DNA of 52,399 bases from an uncultured Prevotella sp. (GTDB taxonomy: Bacteria; Bacteroidota; Bacteroidia; Bacteroidales; Bacteroidaceae): assembly GCA_905236815.1 (NCBI GenBank), contig CAJOPE010000086.1:1-52399 (forward strand), read 5' to 3'. The notes below the pieces were generated by a model. That model had not been told where the DNA came from. It made no database searches and saw nothing but the letters and a program-made list of their open reading frames with translations. The position numbers were made by a program, and so were the translations under genes. Shown piece after piece: positions 8,656-17,617 of the stretch. Within the stretch, counting starts at the first letter, position 1; every line of letters starts with the position of its first letter.

Positions 8656-9750
8656 TTACTTGCTTTTCAGCATAGCCACAAGATATTCACTTCGTGTCCC
8701 AATACGGAACTTGGCGCCCCATATACCAATACCACTTGTCACGAAATACTTGGTGTTCGATTTCGTCAATGGTCCATAGGCTTTCTCATACATCGCATCT
8801 TCTATCCAGTTAATTGGCCATACCTGCCCATAATGGGTATGACCACTCAACTGGAAATCTATATGGTTGTGCTCAGCCTGTTCAAGATTGAAGGGCTGAT
8901 GATCGAGCAATATCGTATAGTTGTTCATATCAAGTTCCTTAGTTAACTCATCCAAGTTCTTGCGATTATGATTGGTTCGGTCGTCACGACCGATGATATT
9001 TATACCATCCACCGTTACCACACTATCTACCAGCAAGTTGATCTTTGCCTCTTGATAAAACTTCAAGGCATCCTTCTGACCGCTATAGTATTCGTGATTA
9101 CCCAAACAAGCATAGATTGGAGCATTGATTTTTCGGAATTCGGCAGCAAAATTCTGTTCCTTTATCGCCCGAATACTTCCATCAATAATATCGCCACCTA
9201 TCAGAACCAGATCGGGGTGTTCGGCATTAATCAGCTTCACCCACTTGCGGAATTCATCCACGCGATTGTGATATCCTAGATGTAGATCACTCAACATCAC
9301 GATCTTTATTGGTCGGACAAGCGACTTGGAAGTAGAGAGTTCTAAAGGCTGTTTCACCTTATCCTGATAATGAAAATAACCATAGGTAAAAATAACCGTG
9401 ATAAAGCCAAATATTGAAAGGGTTCCCCTCACACTATTGAAGAGAAAATCCTTTGGAACCAGATGTATAGCACGTCCTAAATCCAAAACTCCAAAAATCA
9501 GTACGCCATAAAGCAAAATGAACAAGGAGGAATTTCCTACCTCATAAAGAATTTCCGATACTGTCATCGGATACTTGTCAAGCCCAACCCCAAAGTTCAG
9601 GATAAAGATAATAAAGAAGACAGCCAGTACAGCTACGATTGTCCATCGCCACACACTTGCCAATGGAAGAATATTCCATATATGCCAGAGTGTATAGCCT
9701 AGCCCTGCGAAAGGAAGCAGGAAAAACAAAAATGCCCACATATAATTCAT
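8656..9750 (-). CDS. Membrane-anchored calcineurin-like metallophosphoesterase
   Basis: A 364-residue protein with about four N-terminal membrane segments (residues 1-130) followed by a YkuE-type metallophosphoesterase domain. Motifs in order: MLSDLHLGYH (DxH), LIGGDIIDG (GDxxD), CLGNHEYYSG (GNHE), LLDHQP and LSGHTHYGQ. All metal ligands are present, so it should be catalytically active. The substrate cannot be read from sequence; relatives include phospholipid-head-group and UDP-diacylglucosamine hydrolases. A -7 element ends only 5 bases before the ATG, suggesting a leaderless or near-leaderless transcript. A second paralogue is at 37820-38818. Confidence 0.88.
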   Translation of the reverse strand: MNYMWAFLFFLLPFAGLGYTLWHIWNILPLASVWRWTIVAVLAVFFIIFILNFGVGLDKYPMTVSEILYEVGNSSLFILLYGVLIFGVLDLGRAIHLVPKDFLFNSVRGTLSIFGFITVIFTYGYFHYQDKVKQPLELSTSKSLVRPIKIVMLSDLHLGYHNRVDEFRKWVKLINAEHPDLVLIGGDIIDGSIRAIKEQNFAAEFRKINAPIYACLGNHEYYSGQKDALKFYQEAKINLLVDSVVTVDGINIIGRDDRTNHNRKNLDELTKELDMNNYTILLDHQPFNLEQAEHNHIDFQLSGHTHYGQVWPINWIEDAMYEKAYGPLTKSNTKYFVTSGIGIWGAKFRIGTRSEYLVAMLKSK

Positions 9751-9755
9751 AAGTG

Positions 9756-9763
9756 CAAAGGTA
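9756..9763 (-). promoter_or_regulatory. -7 element of the phosphoesterase gene
   Basis: TACCTTTG on the - strand, then CACTT, then ATG. Only five bases separate the box from the start codon, so transcription should begin at or almost at the ATG. Confidence 0.65.
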
Positions 9764-9815
9764 GCTACATTACTTCAAATTTTAATTATCTCATATCAAG
9801 TATTTAGTAACGTTT

Positions 9816-11282
9816 TTACTGATTTATCTCCCCCACAGTTTGCTGTTTTGGCCAGTTTACAAGGAAAAGCTTATCGGTGGCTCGGGTGAAAGCTGTATAA
9901 AGCCAGTGTATATAGTCGGGTGTCAACATCTCCTCCGTCATATACCCTTGGTCAATATAAACATGACTCCATTGACCACCTTGTGCCTTATGACAGGTAA
10001 TAGCATAAGCAAATTTTACCTGCAGGGCATTGAAGTAATCATCTTGCCGGAGTTTGTTCAGTCGGTCTTTCTTCAACGGAATATCAGAATAATCCTCCAT
10101 CACCTTATTATATAACTCTTCGGTTTGTTCATTACTCAGCGAAGGAGCCTCGGTGGTGAGACTATCCATTATGATGGTCAGTTGCATTTCGTAGTTATCG
10201 TAGTCAGGGAACTCCAACAACACATCTGCAAAGTGGAAGCCATAGAGTTCCCGTTCATTGCGAACTCTGCGTACCCTCGCCCTGTCGCCATTGGCGATAA
10301 AGGGTAATGGAGAATCCTTGTCATTGAGTTGTTCTGTCCAATAATAGTTGTTCTTCACAACCATCAGCATATCCCCTGAAGTTAGAATATCTTCCCTATC
10401 AAGTACTGTGTTACGTATGCCTTGATTGTAGATATTTGCCCGTTTGTTGCTTCTAGTGATGACCATCGTCTCATCCAATCCCACTTCTGAGTAGCTGGAA
10501 TTAAGCGATTCAATCAATTCATTACCGGGAACTGACACAATATCAGCAAATCCCTGAAACTTAATATTAGGAAGTGAGCCCCCCGCCCATTCAGTAAGTT
10601 CATCCGAAATCATTCGACGTATGGTTGTAGCATTATAAAGTATACCACTCTCCTCGCCCTGTCGGAGCGCCTCATTCAGGTCACATTCATAAACTTTCAG
10701 TCCGTATCCAGCAAGCACATCTCCATTTAAAGCAGGTGACACCATTTCTCCTATCGGCGGTAACTGTGCTTTATCGCCAATGAGCAGCATACGATCATTC
10801 TTGCCCGAATAGACAAATTTCACAAGATCATCCAATAGTGACCCAGAACCGAAACCACCCTTTCCATTAACTGAAGAAGAAAGTTTATTGATCATCGAAG
10901 CCTCATCAACCATAAAGAGCATATCCTGATAGCGGTTGACATTAAGATTGAATTGGCCATTCAAGCCTTCATATACCTTTTCACGATAGATGCGCCGATG
11001 AATGGTATAAGCAGTATGGTCGCTGTTCAACGAGAACACCTTGGCAGCTCTTCCTGTAGGCGCCAGCAACATCACTTTCTGCTGCATTCTCACCATCGCC
11101 CTTACTATGGCGCCAGCCAATGAGGTTTTACCAGTACCGGCACTACCCCTAAGAATCATTACCGACCGGCTATCCCTATCTGTAAGGAAACTAGCAAACA
11201 GTTCCAGAGCATTACTCTGCTCGGAAGTTGGCGCAAAGCCAAACTGCTGAATTATCTGATATTTTATTTCGTCAGTTATCAT
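9816..11282 (-). CDS. RecD-like superfamily 1 DNA helicase
   Basis: ATP-dependent helicase of the SF1B (RecD/Dda/Pif1-like) group, 488 residues from the chosen start. Seen: Walker A GSAGTGKTS (about residues 46-54), Walker B-like MLFMVDEASM, motif III LLIGDKAQLPP, and the C-terminal UvrD_C_2-type YAITCHKAQGGQW motif. The start is placed at 11280-11282 (MITDEIKYQ) because the upstream 20 hydrophobic residues of the longer frame overlap the promoter palindrome. No RecB or RecC is present nearby, so it acts alone, as RecD2-type helicases do, probably in repair or recombination. It is divergent from the pseudopilin-like gene through a shared 30-bp palindrome. Confidence 0.88.
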   Translation of the reverse strand: MITDEIKYQIIQQFGFAPTSEQSNALELFASFLTDRDSRSVMILRGSAGTGKTSLAGAIVRAMVRMQQKVMLLAPTGRAAKVFSLNSDHTAYTIHRRIYREKVYEGLNGQFNLNVNRYQDMLFMVDEASMINKLSSSVNGKGGFGSGSLLDDLVKFVYSGKNDRMLLIGDKAQLPPIGEMVSPALNGDVLAGYGLKVYECDLNEALRQGEESGILYNATTIRRMISDELTEWAGGSLPNIKFQGFADIVSVPGNELIESLNSSYSEVGLDETMVITRSNKRANIYNQGIRNTVLDREDILTSGDMLMVVKNNYYWTEQLNDKDSPLPFIANGDRARVRRVRNERELYGFHFADVLLEFPDYDNYEMQLTIIMDSLTTEAPSLSNEQTEELYNKVMEDYSDIPLKKDRLNKLRQDDYFNALQVKFAYAITCHKAQGGQWSHVYIDQGYMTEEMLTPDYIHWLYTAFTRATDKLFLVNWPKQQTVGEINQ

Positions 11283-11284
11283 AA

Positions 11285-11314
11285 TTTTTTGTACCTTTGC
11301 AAAGGTACAAAAAA
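11285..11314. promoter_or_regulatory. 30-bp palindromic bidirectional promoter core
   Basis: A perfect palindrome: T6, then GTACCTTTGCAAAGGTAC, then A6. Each strand carries TACCTTTG (11292-11299 on +, 11300-11307 on -), so the divergent -7 boxes abut back to back. Both downstream start codons lie within 18 bases (11282 and 11320). RNA polymerase could occupy only one direction at a time. Confidence 0.75.
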
Positions 11315-11319
11315 AGTAG

Positions 11320-11802
11320 ATGAAAAGAAAAATAAACATCAATTATATCTTGGCAGCATGTGCCGTTGTGCTGGCATTGCTTTGCTTCTTGAGCATCCGG
11401 AAGCCAATGGCATTCGAAGCTGAGCAAACTAGCAGGGAAACAGTGGTGAAAGAGCAGTTGATGCACATCCGAATGGCCGAGGAGAAATTCAAGCAGAAAC
11501 ATGGTGCCTACACCAGTAACTTCGACCTGCTGATAAAAGAGGGATACCTTGACAAGGAATCGCAGTTCATACCTTTCTCCAACCATAAGAAATTCTCTCT
11601 TAGCGCCTCTACTCAGGTAAGCAAGAGCGGAAAGCAGATTCCACTAATGGAATGCAGTGCACTCTACGAGGACTATCTCGTTGGACTTGATTCGCATGAA
11701 ATAGATCAGCTCACCCAGCAGGCAAATGCCTCGGGACAATTCCCTGGATTAAAAATTGGTGATATAACTGAAAATAGCAACAATGTTGGAAACTGGCAAT
11801 AA
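11320..11802 (+). CDS. Pseudopilin-like single-pass membrane protein
   Basis: A 160-residue protein with one N-terminal membrane helix (YILAACAVVLALLCFLSI, residues ~9-26) followed by a segment typical of pseudopilins and related proteins: QLMHIRMAEEKFKQKHGAYTSNFDLLIKEGYLD. The prepilin peptidase motif (Gly-Phe-x3-Glu) is absent, so it is probably not processed as a pilin. The function is unknown. Its last 20 bases overlap the DUF3822 gene, implying translational coupling, with rsmD following. Confidence 0.65.
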   Translation: MKRKININYILAACAVVLALLCFLSIRKPMAFEAEQTSRETVVKEQLMHIRMAEEKFKQKHGAYTSNFDLLIKEGYLDKESQFIPFSNHKKFSLSASTQVSKSGKQIPLMECSALYEDYLVGLDSHEIDQLTQQANASGQFPGLKIGDITENSNNVGNWQ

Positions 11803-12592
11803 AACACTGATAAAACCAAGGCTGACACTTCGCTTTAGCCGTAACACACTTTCCTTCTCTGTTATCGACCGCTCGATACCAGAGCAGCTAAGATTTGAGC
11901 CATACATCGTGAAAAGCGGTATTTCAATGGCAGCCAACCTTAGAGGAGCTTTCAAGGAAGACAATATCTTGCAGCGACAGTTTGATAATGCCAGGGTACT
12001 GATAGACACTCCAGTATTACTCGTTCCTATTGAGGAGTTCAACGAATCCAAGACTGCCTTACTCTATCATCACGCTTTCACAAATACCGAAAACAACAAT
12101 GTTTTACATACGGTTCTACCAGAACTGAATGCCGTAGCTGTTTTCTCCATCAACAAGGATTTGAAGCTAGTATTGAGCGACCATTTCAGCAATATCCGCT
12201 ATCTACCAACAATGATGCCTGTATGGAACCATCTACACAAGCGCAGTTTCGGGGGCAGCCATAACAAACTCTATGGCTATTTCCACGACAAGAAGTTGGA
12301 TATCTTCTGTTTCGACAAAAACCGCTTTAAGTTCTCTAACAGTTTTGAGACTCCACATAGTAAAGATGCTGTATATTTTCTGCTCTATGTGTGGAAACAG
12401 CTTAATATGGATGTACATCATGACGAACTTTATCTCTATGGTGACATTCCTGAGAAAGAGGAGCTTCTCACAACTTTGAAGCTCTATTTACAGAAAGTGA
12501 TTGCAATCAACGCTTCGGCTGAATTCAACCGAGCACCCATCACACAGATCAAGGGTTTGCCATTCGATTTGCTGACACTTTATACAAAGTAA
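11783..12592 (+). CDS. DUF3822 family protein
   Basis: A 269-residue cytoplasmic protein recognised as the Bacteroidota-specific DUF3822 family from its layout (LTLRFSRNTLSFSVID start, VLIDTPVLLVPIEEF, YGYFHDKKLDIFCFDKNRFKFSNSF, LYLYGDIPEKEEL). The alternating short beta strands resemble actin-fold ATPases such as PilM, but I see no intact phosphate-binding loops, so this is inference. It overlaps the pseudopilin-like gene by 20 bases and precedes rsmD by 27. A PilM-like partner for a pilin-like membrane protein is one reading of the pair. Confidence 0.75.
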   Translation: MLETGNKTLIKPRLTLRFSRNTLSFSVIDRSIPEQLRFEPYIVKSGISMAANLRGAFKEDNILQRQFDNARVLIDTPVLLVPIEEFNESKTALLYHHAFTNTENNNVLHTVLPELNAVAVFSINKDLKLVLSDHFSNIRYLPTMMPVWNHLHKRSFGGSHNKLYGYFHDKKLDIFCFDKNRFKFSNSFETPHSKDAVYFLLYVWKQLNMDVHHDELYLYGDIPEKEELLTTLKLYLQKVIAINASAEFNRAPITQIKGLPFDLLTLYTK

Positions 12593-12619
12593 AGATTAAT
12601 AATTAGAGAATATTGAAAA

Positions 12620-13150
12620 ATGAGAATAATAACAGGAATCTATAAAGGAAGACATTTTGATGTCCCTCGCACATTCAAGGCTCGTCCAACCACCGATTTT
12701 GCCAAGGAGAATATTTTCAATGTTCTTCAGGGTTATGTTGACTTTGAGGATGCTACAGCACTTGACCTTTTTTCAGGAACAGGAAGTATCTCACTAGAGT
12801 TGGTGAGCCGAGGTTGTCAGCAGGTAGTGAGTGTGGAAGCCGACCGCGACCACGCACGCTTTATTCAGGAATGCTTCAAGAAGTTGAAAGAGGACAAGGA
12901 TATTCTCATCCGAGGTGATGTTTTCCGTTTTCTAAAAAGTTGTAAGCAGAAATTTGATTTTATTTTTGCCGATCCTCCTTACGCCTTGGAGAAGTTGCCA
13001 GAAATTCCCGATCTCATTCTGAATGGTGAACTCTTAAACGAGGAAGGTATCTTAGTATTTGAACATGGCAAGAACTATGATTTCTCTAATCACCCTCGAT
13101 TTGTAGAACATCGTTCGTATGGTAGTGTAAACTTCTCGATCTTTAGATAG
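12620..13150 (+). CDS. rsmD: 16S rRNA (guanine(966)-N(2))-methyltransferase
   Basis: SAM-dependent methyltransferase modifying G966 of 16S rRNA in the 30S subunit. Seen: the N-terminal MRIITGIYKGRHFDVP signature, RPTTDFAKENIFNVL, the SAM-binding DLFSGTGSISLELVSRG motif near residue 50, and the catalytic FADPPYAL (DPPY) motif near 116. At 176 residues it has family length. It is the third gene of the rightward operon that starts at 11320. The stop codon lies inside a long hairpin that separates it from convergent cls. Confidence 0.93.
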   Translation: MRIITGIYKGRHFDVPRTFKARPTTDFAKENIFNVLQGYVDFEDATALDLFSGTGSISLELVSRGCQQVVSVEADRDHARFIQECFKKLKEDKDILIRGDVFRFLKSCKQKFDFIFADPPYALEKLPEIPDLILNGELLNEEGILVFEHGKNYDFSNHPRFVEHRSYGSVNFSIFR

Positions 13151-13164
13151 AGATAAGTTTACAC
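13125..13164. terminator. Long hairpin overlapping the rsmD stop codon
   Basis: Arms GTGTAAACTT and AAGTTTACAC (13125-13134, 13155-13164) are perfect; an inner CTC/GAG and ATCT/AGAT pairing extends the stem. There is no long U-run, so it may act as a 3' stabiliser or weak bidirectional terminator between convergent rsmD and cls. Confidence 0.5.
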
Positions 13165-13182
13165 CTTATCTTACTGGTAGAA

Positions 13183-14607
13183 TTACATTAGCGGACTTAG
13201 TAATCGAATCAGACTCACCCAAAGTCGTTTTATAAAATTCTGCTTTGGTAAATCTTTCAAGTGTTCGGCAATTACACAGTTTTTCTGATCACTGAGGAAA
13301 AGTTTCTTTAATCGCAATGCCATTTCAGCGTCATAGAAGAAGGCATTCGACTCAAAATTATTCTCGAAACTTCGGAAATCAATATTCGTACTACCCACCG
13401 TAGAGATACTATCATCGCTCACCAGCAGTTTACTGTGGTTGAAACCTTTCTGATAGAAACATATCTTCACTCCAGCCTCCAACACTTCAGCATAATAACT
13501 CCGGCTCGCCACATCTGCCAAACGAGCATCCCCCTTCATTGGCACCATCAATCTTACATCCACGCCAGCCAGTGCCGCTGTGCGCAAGGCAAATAATACA
13601 GGATCGGTAGGAAGGAAATATGGAGTTTCCATATAAACATACTGTCGTGCCTGAAGAATAACGCGAACATAGCCCTGCATAATATCTGGCCAAGGGGTGA
13701 TAGGACCGCTTGTTACAATTTGGCAAAGGCAGTTGTTTGCAATCGAGAAATCAATTTCTGGATAATATTTGCGATTGGTTACCAATGTCCGGTCAACAAA
13801 ATACCAATCGACCAAGAATGCACGCTGAATACCATAAACACCTCCTCCTTCAATCCGTAGATGCGTATCACGCCAAGGCATACCACCTGTACCCTTAACA
13901 TATCGAAGAGCAAGATTCATGCCTCCAACAAAGCCCACCTTTCCATCAACTACACATAGCTTTCTATGATTTCGATAGTTGGCTTTACTAGTAAATACAG
14001 GGAATTTAACAGGCATAAAGGAATGGACATCTACACCTCCATCACGCATCCGTTCAAAGAAATGATCTTTTACCTTCCAACAACCTAAGTCATCATAGAT
14101 AAATCTCACCTCTACCCCCTCTGAAGCCTTGTCGATAAGGGCATCAGCAATAAGGTTACCCAGAGGATCATCCTCTATAATATAGGTAGCAAGATGGATA
14201 TGATCTTTAGCACTACCAATAGCTTGCAGCAAGCCTGCTATAAACTCATACCCATTGGTATAGATTTTCACTTCGTTATCCTTGAAAGGCAAAGCTAGAC
14301 TCTGATTGGCAAAAAGCCTCATCAGTGGACGCTGGTTCTCGGGAAGATGCAGATTTTCCTGTTCGGCAAACTCCAGCATCGCGCGCTTGGTGAGCTGATC
14401 CATACTGCGTTGACTCAGCAGACGTTCCTTTCTAGTATTTTGTCCGAAGAAAAAATACAGGATTATTCCAAAAATTGGCAGAAACGAAAGCACTAGAAGC
14501 CAAGCCATAGTTTTTACAGGCGGGCGATTGTCGAGCAATACCCGAAGCATTACACCTATTATTATAATAGTGTAGAGGGCTATAGCTATCCAGTGTATAT
14601 AAATCAT
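13183..14607 (-). CDS. cls: Cardiolipin synthase (phospholipase D family)
   Basis: Inner-membrane enzyme condensing two phosphatidylglycerols into cardiolipin. Seen: two N-terminal membrane helices (residues 3-22 and 34-54), then two HKD catalytic motifs: YRNHRKLCVVDGKVGFVGG and FNHSKLLVSDDSISTVGSTN. The 474-residue length is typical of ClsA. It begins 2 bases after queE on the same strand, so it is the last gene of a dnaG-queD-queE-cls run. Confidence in the enzyme is high; other PLD-type phosphatidyltransferases cannot be fully excluded. Confidence 0.92.
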   Translation of the reverse strand: MIYIHWIAIALYTIIIIGVMLRVLLDNRPPVKTMAWLLVLSFLPIFGIILYFFFGQNTRKERLLSQRSMDQLTKRAMLEFAEQENLHLPENQRPLMRLFANQSLALPFKDNEVKIYTNGYEFIAGLLQAIGSAKDHIHLATYIIEDDPLGNLIADALIDKASEGVEVRFIYDDLGCWKVKDHFFERMRDGGVDVHSFMPVKFPVFTSKANYRNHRKLCVVDGKVGFVGGMNLALRYVKGTGGMPWRDTHLRIEGGGVYGIQRAFLVDWYFVDRTLVTNRKYYPEIDFSIANNCLCQIVTSGPITPWPDIMQGYVRVILQARQYVYMETPYFLPTDPVLFALRTAALAGVDVRLMVPMKGDARLADVASRSYYAEVLEAGVKICFYQKGFNHSKLLVSDDSISTVGSTNIDFRSFENNFESNAFFYDAEMALRLKKLFLSDQKNCVIAEHLKDLPKQNFIKRLWVSLIRLLSPLM

Positions 14608-14609
14608 AG

Positions 14610-15185
14610 TTATTTAAAACCGATGAGTTTATGTGTCTGAAGACTTAGCTGCCATTTAGGATGTTTCTCAATAAACGAGATACATGCTTGAGTGATAGCG
14701 CTATTGCGTACAACATCCCCCACATCACATGGCTGCAGATAATAATAGTCGGCGGCAATGCCAAAATCGCTGACTTCCTTTCCCTCTTCAAAGAGCACTT
14801 TCAGTTCGCTGCATTCCTCGACCACAACATTCTCCTTAGGCGAGACAGTAAGCCAGTCGAGGTTAGAAGGAGGAACATGAGTTCCATTTGACTCCATCGC
14901 CACTTCGCCAAATCCTGCCTCATGGAAGGAGTCAATAAGAGCAACATCCACTTGAAGCGTAGGCTCTCCACCGGTAAGCACAACAAGCACATCAGTTGAA
15001 GGACACAAAGCCTTGGCGCGGCTGATGATTTCTTCGGCCGACAACTCCTCGTAATGAAGGAAATCGGTGTCGCAGAAAGAACACTTTAGATTACATCCAC
15101 TAAAACGGACGAAAACGGCAGCTCTTCCTGTGTTGTGACCTTCACCTTGGAGGGAATAGAAGATATCGTTAACCCTATAGCTCAT
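14610..15185 (-). CDS. queE: 7-carboxy-7-deazaguanine synthase
   Basis: Radical SAM enzyme converting 6-carboxytetrahydropterin to 7-carboxy-7-deazaguanine, the second committed step toward preQ0 and queuosine. The start is placed at MSYRVNDIFYSLQGEG (15183-15185), the normal family N-terminus. The cluster motif CNLKCSFC (CxxxCxxC) follows at about residue 26, then LTGGEPTLQ. At 191 residues it has normal length. Its first 11 bases overlap the end of queD, so translation is probably coupled. QueC and QueF are not in the window. Confidence 0.93.
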   Translation of the reverse strand: MSYRVNDIFYSLQGEGHNTGRAAVFVRFSGCNLKCSFCDTDFLHYEELSAEEIISRAKALCPSTDVLVVLTGGEPTLQVDVALIDSFHEAGFGEVAMESNGTHVPPSNLDWLTVSPKENVVVEECSELKVLFEEGKEVSDFGIAADYYYLQPCDVGDVVRNSAITQACISFIEKHPKWQLSLQTHKLIGFK

Positions 15186-15504
15186 AGATGGCGATATTGT
15201 TCTCACTCTCTTGTACCTTAGCCTTATAGCACTGAGGAATCTGATCAACAATCCACTTGGAGATATTCTCGGCTGTTGGATTAAAAGGAAGAATCTCATT
15301 CAAGTCGGAATGATCCAAACGTCCATGCACTAACTGCTTGAGATGGCTGAAATCTACAACCATACCATCGGCGTTGAGTTCCTCGGCCTTGCAATATACT
15401 GTGATGATCCAATTATGACCATGCACTCTAGTACACTTACTTTCATACGAGAGGTTCAGGTGATGACTAGCTGAAACCTCAAATGTCTTTTCTATATAGT
15501 ACAT
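15175..15504 (-). CDS. queD: 6-carboxy-5,6,7,8-tetrahydropterin synthase
   Basis: Zinc enzyme converting dihydroneopterin triphosphate to 6-carboxytetrahydropterin, the substrate for QueE. Seen in the 109-residue protein: SASHHL (first His ligand), CTRVHGHNW (catalytic Cys and the HGH zinc ligands), VVDFSHLK, LDHSDLN and the PTAENIS signature. No preQ1 riboswitch is visible in the 44-base gap from dnaG, so the gene is presumably read through from the dnaG promoter. Confidence 0.94.
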   Translation of the reverse strand: MYYIEKTFEVSASHHLNLSYESKCTRVHGHNWIITVYCKAEELNADGMVVDFSHLKQLVHGRLDHSDLNEILPFNPTAENISKWIVDQIPQCYKAKVQESENNIAIYEL

Positions 15505-15548
15505 AATTAATGAATTGTCTTAATTCTTAGTCTCTTTTTGGGAGATCG

Positions 15549-17486
15549 TTATAAAATATTGCTGCCCAACTGCTTTGCCATCGCATTGCGAATGGTCTGC
15601 ATATCCTTATATTCCTTCATCACTGCCATCATCTGTTCAGGATTGTTGGCAGATGCAAGAATTTGCTGTTTGAGTTCCACCAAATGATGCTCAACGTAAT
15701 TCATACGGAATTCAAGTACCAAGCGCAGCATTTCACGGCAAAGTTGTTCTGGAGTGTTCTTTAGCTGAAGGCTCTCTGAAAGCTGATAGTGGTCTGCACA
15801 CAGTTCAGAAGCCACCTTGCTGATTTCCGGTTCAGGATGGTTGACAAAATACATAGCTGCAACAAAGCCATCATCCCCTAAATGCTGCACAGCCTCTGTG
15901 AGAATCTGATTATAGCGATTGTCGTGGAAAGTCAAGTGGTCCGCTCCCAAATCAAGCGCCACATACTGAGCAATTGGAAGAACGATATCGTTATCTTCAT
16001 TATCCTTAACAGTTATTGTTTGCTCACCATGACGAACCACTAACTGAATGAGCATTCTCTCTACCTTCAAGGTTTGATCATCGAGTGTTGGCGATTGTTT
16101 TGGTCCCTGTGGTGCTTGCGCTACAGGTTCCTCCTTCATCCCTGCAGCACGTCTTTCCTCCTTCTGTTTCTCATCCATCCCGTTGCGAATCATACGGTTC
16201 ATGGAATTAATCAGAGTTTCTTCGTTCAGCATCAATCGCTGTGCGCAATCGTGAATATAAGTTGCTCGGATAATCTGATCCGTAATAACCGCAACACTCT
16301 GCACTATGGAGTTTATTGCCTCGGAACGTTTGATAGGATCGGTAACTCCCTTTAGCATCAGATCGCTCTTAAACTGTATGAAGTCCTTCTGATTGTCCTC
16401 CATATATTTTTTGAACTCCTCGCCAGAATGAGTCTTTGAGAATTCATCAGGATCCTGGCCATCGGGAAGAAGAAGTACCTTTACGTTCATACCCTCGGAA
16501 AGCAACATATCGGTACCACGAAGAGCGGCATTTTGTCCGGCTGCATCACCATCATAGAGCAAAACGATATTATCGGTAAAACGATGCAACAAACGAATCT
16601 GCTGAACGGTAAGAGCTGTTCCAGAATTAGCAACAACATTCTCAACACCATTCTGATGCATACTGATGACATCCGCCTGACCTTCCACCATAAACACCTT
16701 ATTCTCCTTAGCTATGGCTTTCTTGGCCTGATAGATTCCATAGAGTTCATGTGCCTTGTGATAGATTTCAGAATCAGGGGAGTTGACATATTTCTGACTC
16801 ACGCCGTGGGTTCTGGAGTCTAGTACACGGGCTGTGAAGCCCACCACCTTACCACTCACACTTACCCAAGGAAACACCACTCTGCCTGCATAGCGGTCGA
16901 TGAGCTCTCCCTTGTCGTTTTTAAAACAGATACCGGTTTTTGTGAGATATTCATCCTTATATCCCTTGGCAATCGCTTCCTTACCCAATCGAAGGCGGTC
17001 TGTAGTATCAAAGCCTAACTGGAACTTCTTGATAACATCATCGCGGAAACCTCGGCTGCGGAAATACTGCATACCGATAGCCAGTCCATCAACATCATTA
17101 TGAAGAAGATTTTGGAAATAGTCGTTTGCCCATTGATTCACAATGAACATACTCTCTCGTTCATTCTGCTTCTGCTTCTCCTCACTGGTGAGTTCCTTCT
17201 CCTGCACCTCGATATTGTATTTTCTTGCCAACCATCGAAGGGCATCAGGATAGGTCATCTGCTCCAACTCCATCAAGAAATTGATGGCATTACCACCCTT
17301 ACCACAAGTGAAACAATGGCAGATACCACGACTAGGAGAAACAGAGAAGGAAGGATGGCTGTCGTTATGAAAAGGACACAAACCAATATAATTGACTCCG
17401 CGCTTTCTCAAAGAGACAAACTCAGAGACAACATCCACAATATTTGTGGCTTCCATAATCCTGTCAACAGTCAAACGGTCTATCAT
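15549..17486 (-). CDS. dnaG: DNA primase
   Basis: Synthesises RNA primers at the replication fork. Seen in the 645-residue protein: N-terminal CHC2 zinc finger (CPFHNDSHPSF ... CHCFTCGKGG, residues ~38-66), the RNA-polymerase-like core, and a TOPRIM domain with EGQAD and LLYDGDAAGQNAA. A C-terminal helicase-binding region follows a low-complexity linker near residue 440. The -7 box ends 7 bases before the ATG, so the mRNA is predicted leaderless or nearly so. It heads the leftward dnaG-queD-queE-cls run. Confidence 0.97.
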   Translation of the reverse strand: MIDRLTVDRIMEATNIVDVVSEFVSLRKRGVNYIGLCPFHNDSHPSFSVSPSRGICHCFTCGKGGNAINFLMELEQMTYPDALRWLARKYNIEVQEKELTSEEKQKQNERESMFIVNQWANDYFQNLLHNDVDGLAIGMQYFRSRGFRDDVIKKFQLGFDTTDRLRLGKEAIAKGYKDEYLTKTGICFKNDKGELIDRYAGRVVFPWVSVSGKVVGFTARVLDSRTHGVSQKYVNSPDSEIYHKAHELYGIYQAKKAIAKENKVFMVEGQADVISMHQNGVENVVANSGTALTVQQIRLLHRFTDNIVLLYDGDAAGQNAALRGTDMLLSEGMNVKVLLLPDGQDPDEFSKTHSGEEFKKYMEDNQKDFIQFKSDLMLKGVTDPIKRSEAINSIVQSVAVITDQIIRATYIHDCAQRLMLNEETLINSMNRMIRNGMDEKQKEERRAAGMKEEPVAQAPQGPKQSPTLDDQTLKVERMLIQLVVRHGEQTITVKDNEDNDIVLPIAQYVALDLGADHLTFHDNRYNQILTEAVQHLGDDGFVAAMYFVNHPEPEISKVASELCADHYQLSESLQLKNTPEQLCREMLRLVLEFRMNYVEHHLVELKQQILASANNPEQMMAVMKEYKDMQTIRNAMAKQLGSNIL

Positions 17487-17493
17487 ATCTTTG

Positions 17494-17501
17494 CAAAGGT
17501 A
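17494..17501 (-). promoter_or_regulatory. -7 element of dnaG
   Basis: TACCTTTG on the - strand followed by CAAAGAT and then ATG, leaving seven bases between box and start codon. Confidence 0.65.
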
Positions 17502-17542
17502 ACAATTTTAATTCAAAAATCATTATACCCTGTTGAGAATTC

Positions 17543-17589
17543 GTGCACATTTGCTTTGTTTTGTGCACAACACTATGATTTTTGTGCAT
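17543..17589. promoter_or_regulatory. Three GTGCA repeats at 20-21-bp spacing
   Basis: GTGCAC at 17543-17548, GTGCAC at 17563-17568 and GTGCAT at 17584-17589 start 20 and 21 bases apart, i.e. two helical turns. The third copy lies where the -33 region of the etfB promoter should be. The spacing suggests an array of operator half-sites on one face of the helix. The binding factor is unknown. Confidence 0.5.
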
Positions 17590-17617
17590 TTTATTTGCTT
17601 GATTAGTAATTTTTGAC

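Noticed and set aside
15505..15548. Possible preQ1 riboswitch upstream of queD
   Set aside because: The 44-base gap after dnaG shows no preQ1-I-like hairpin or A-rich tail.
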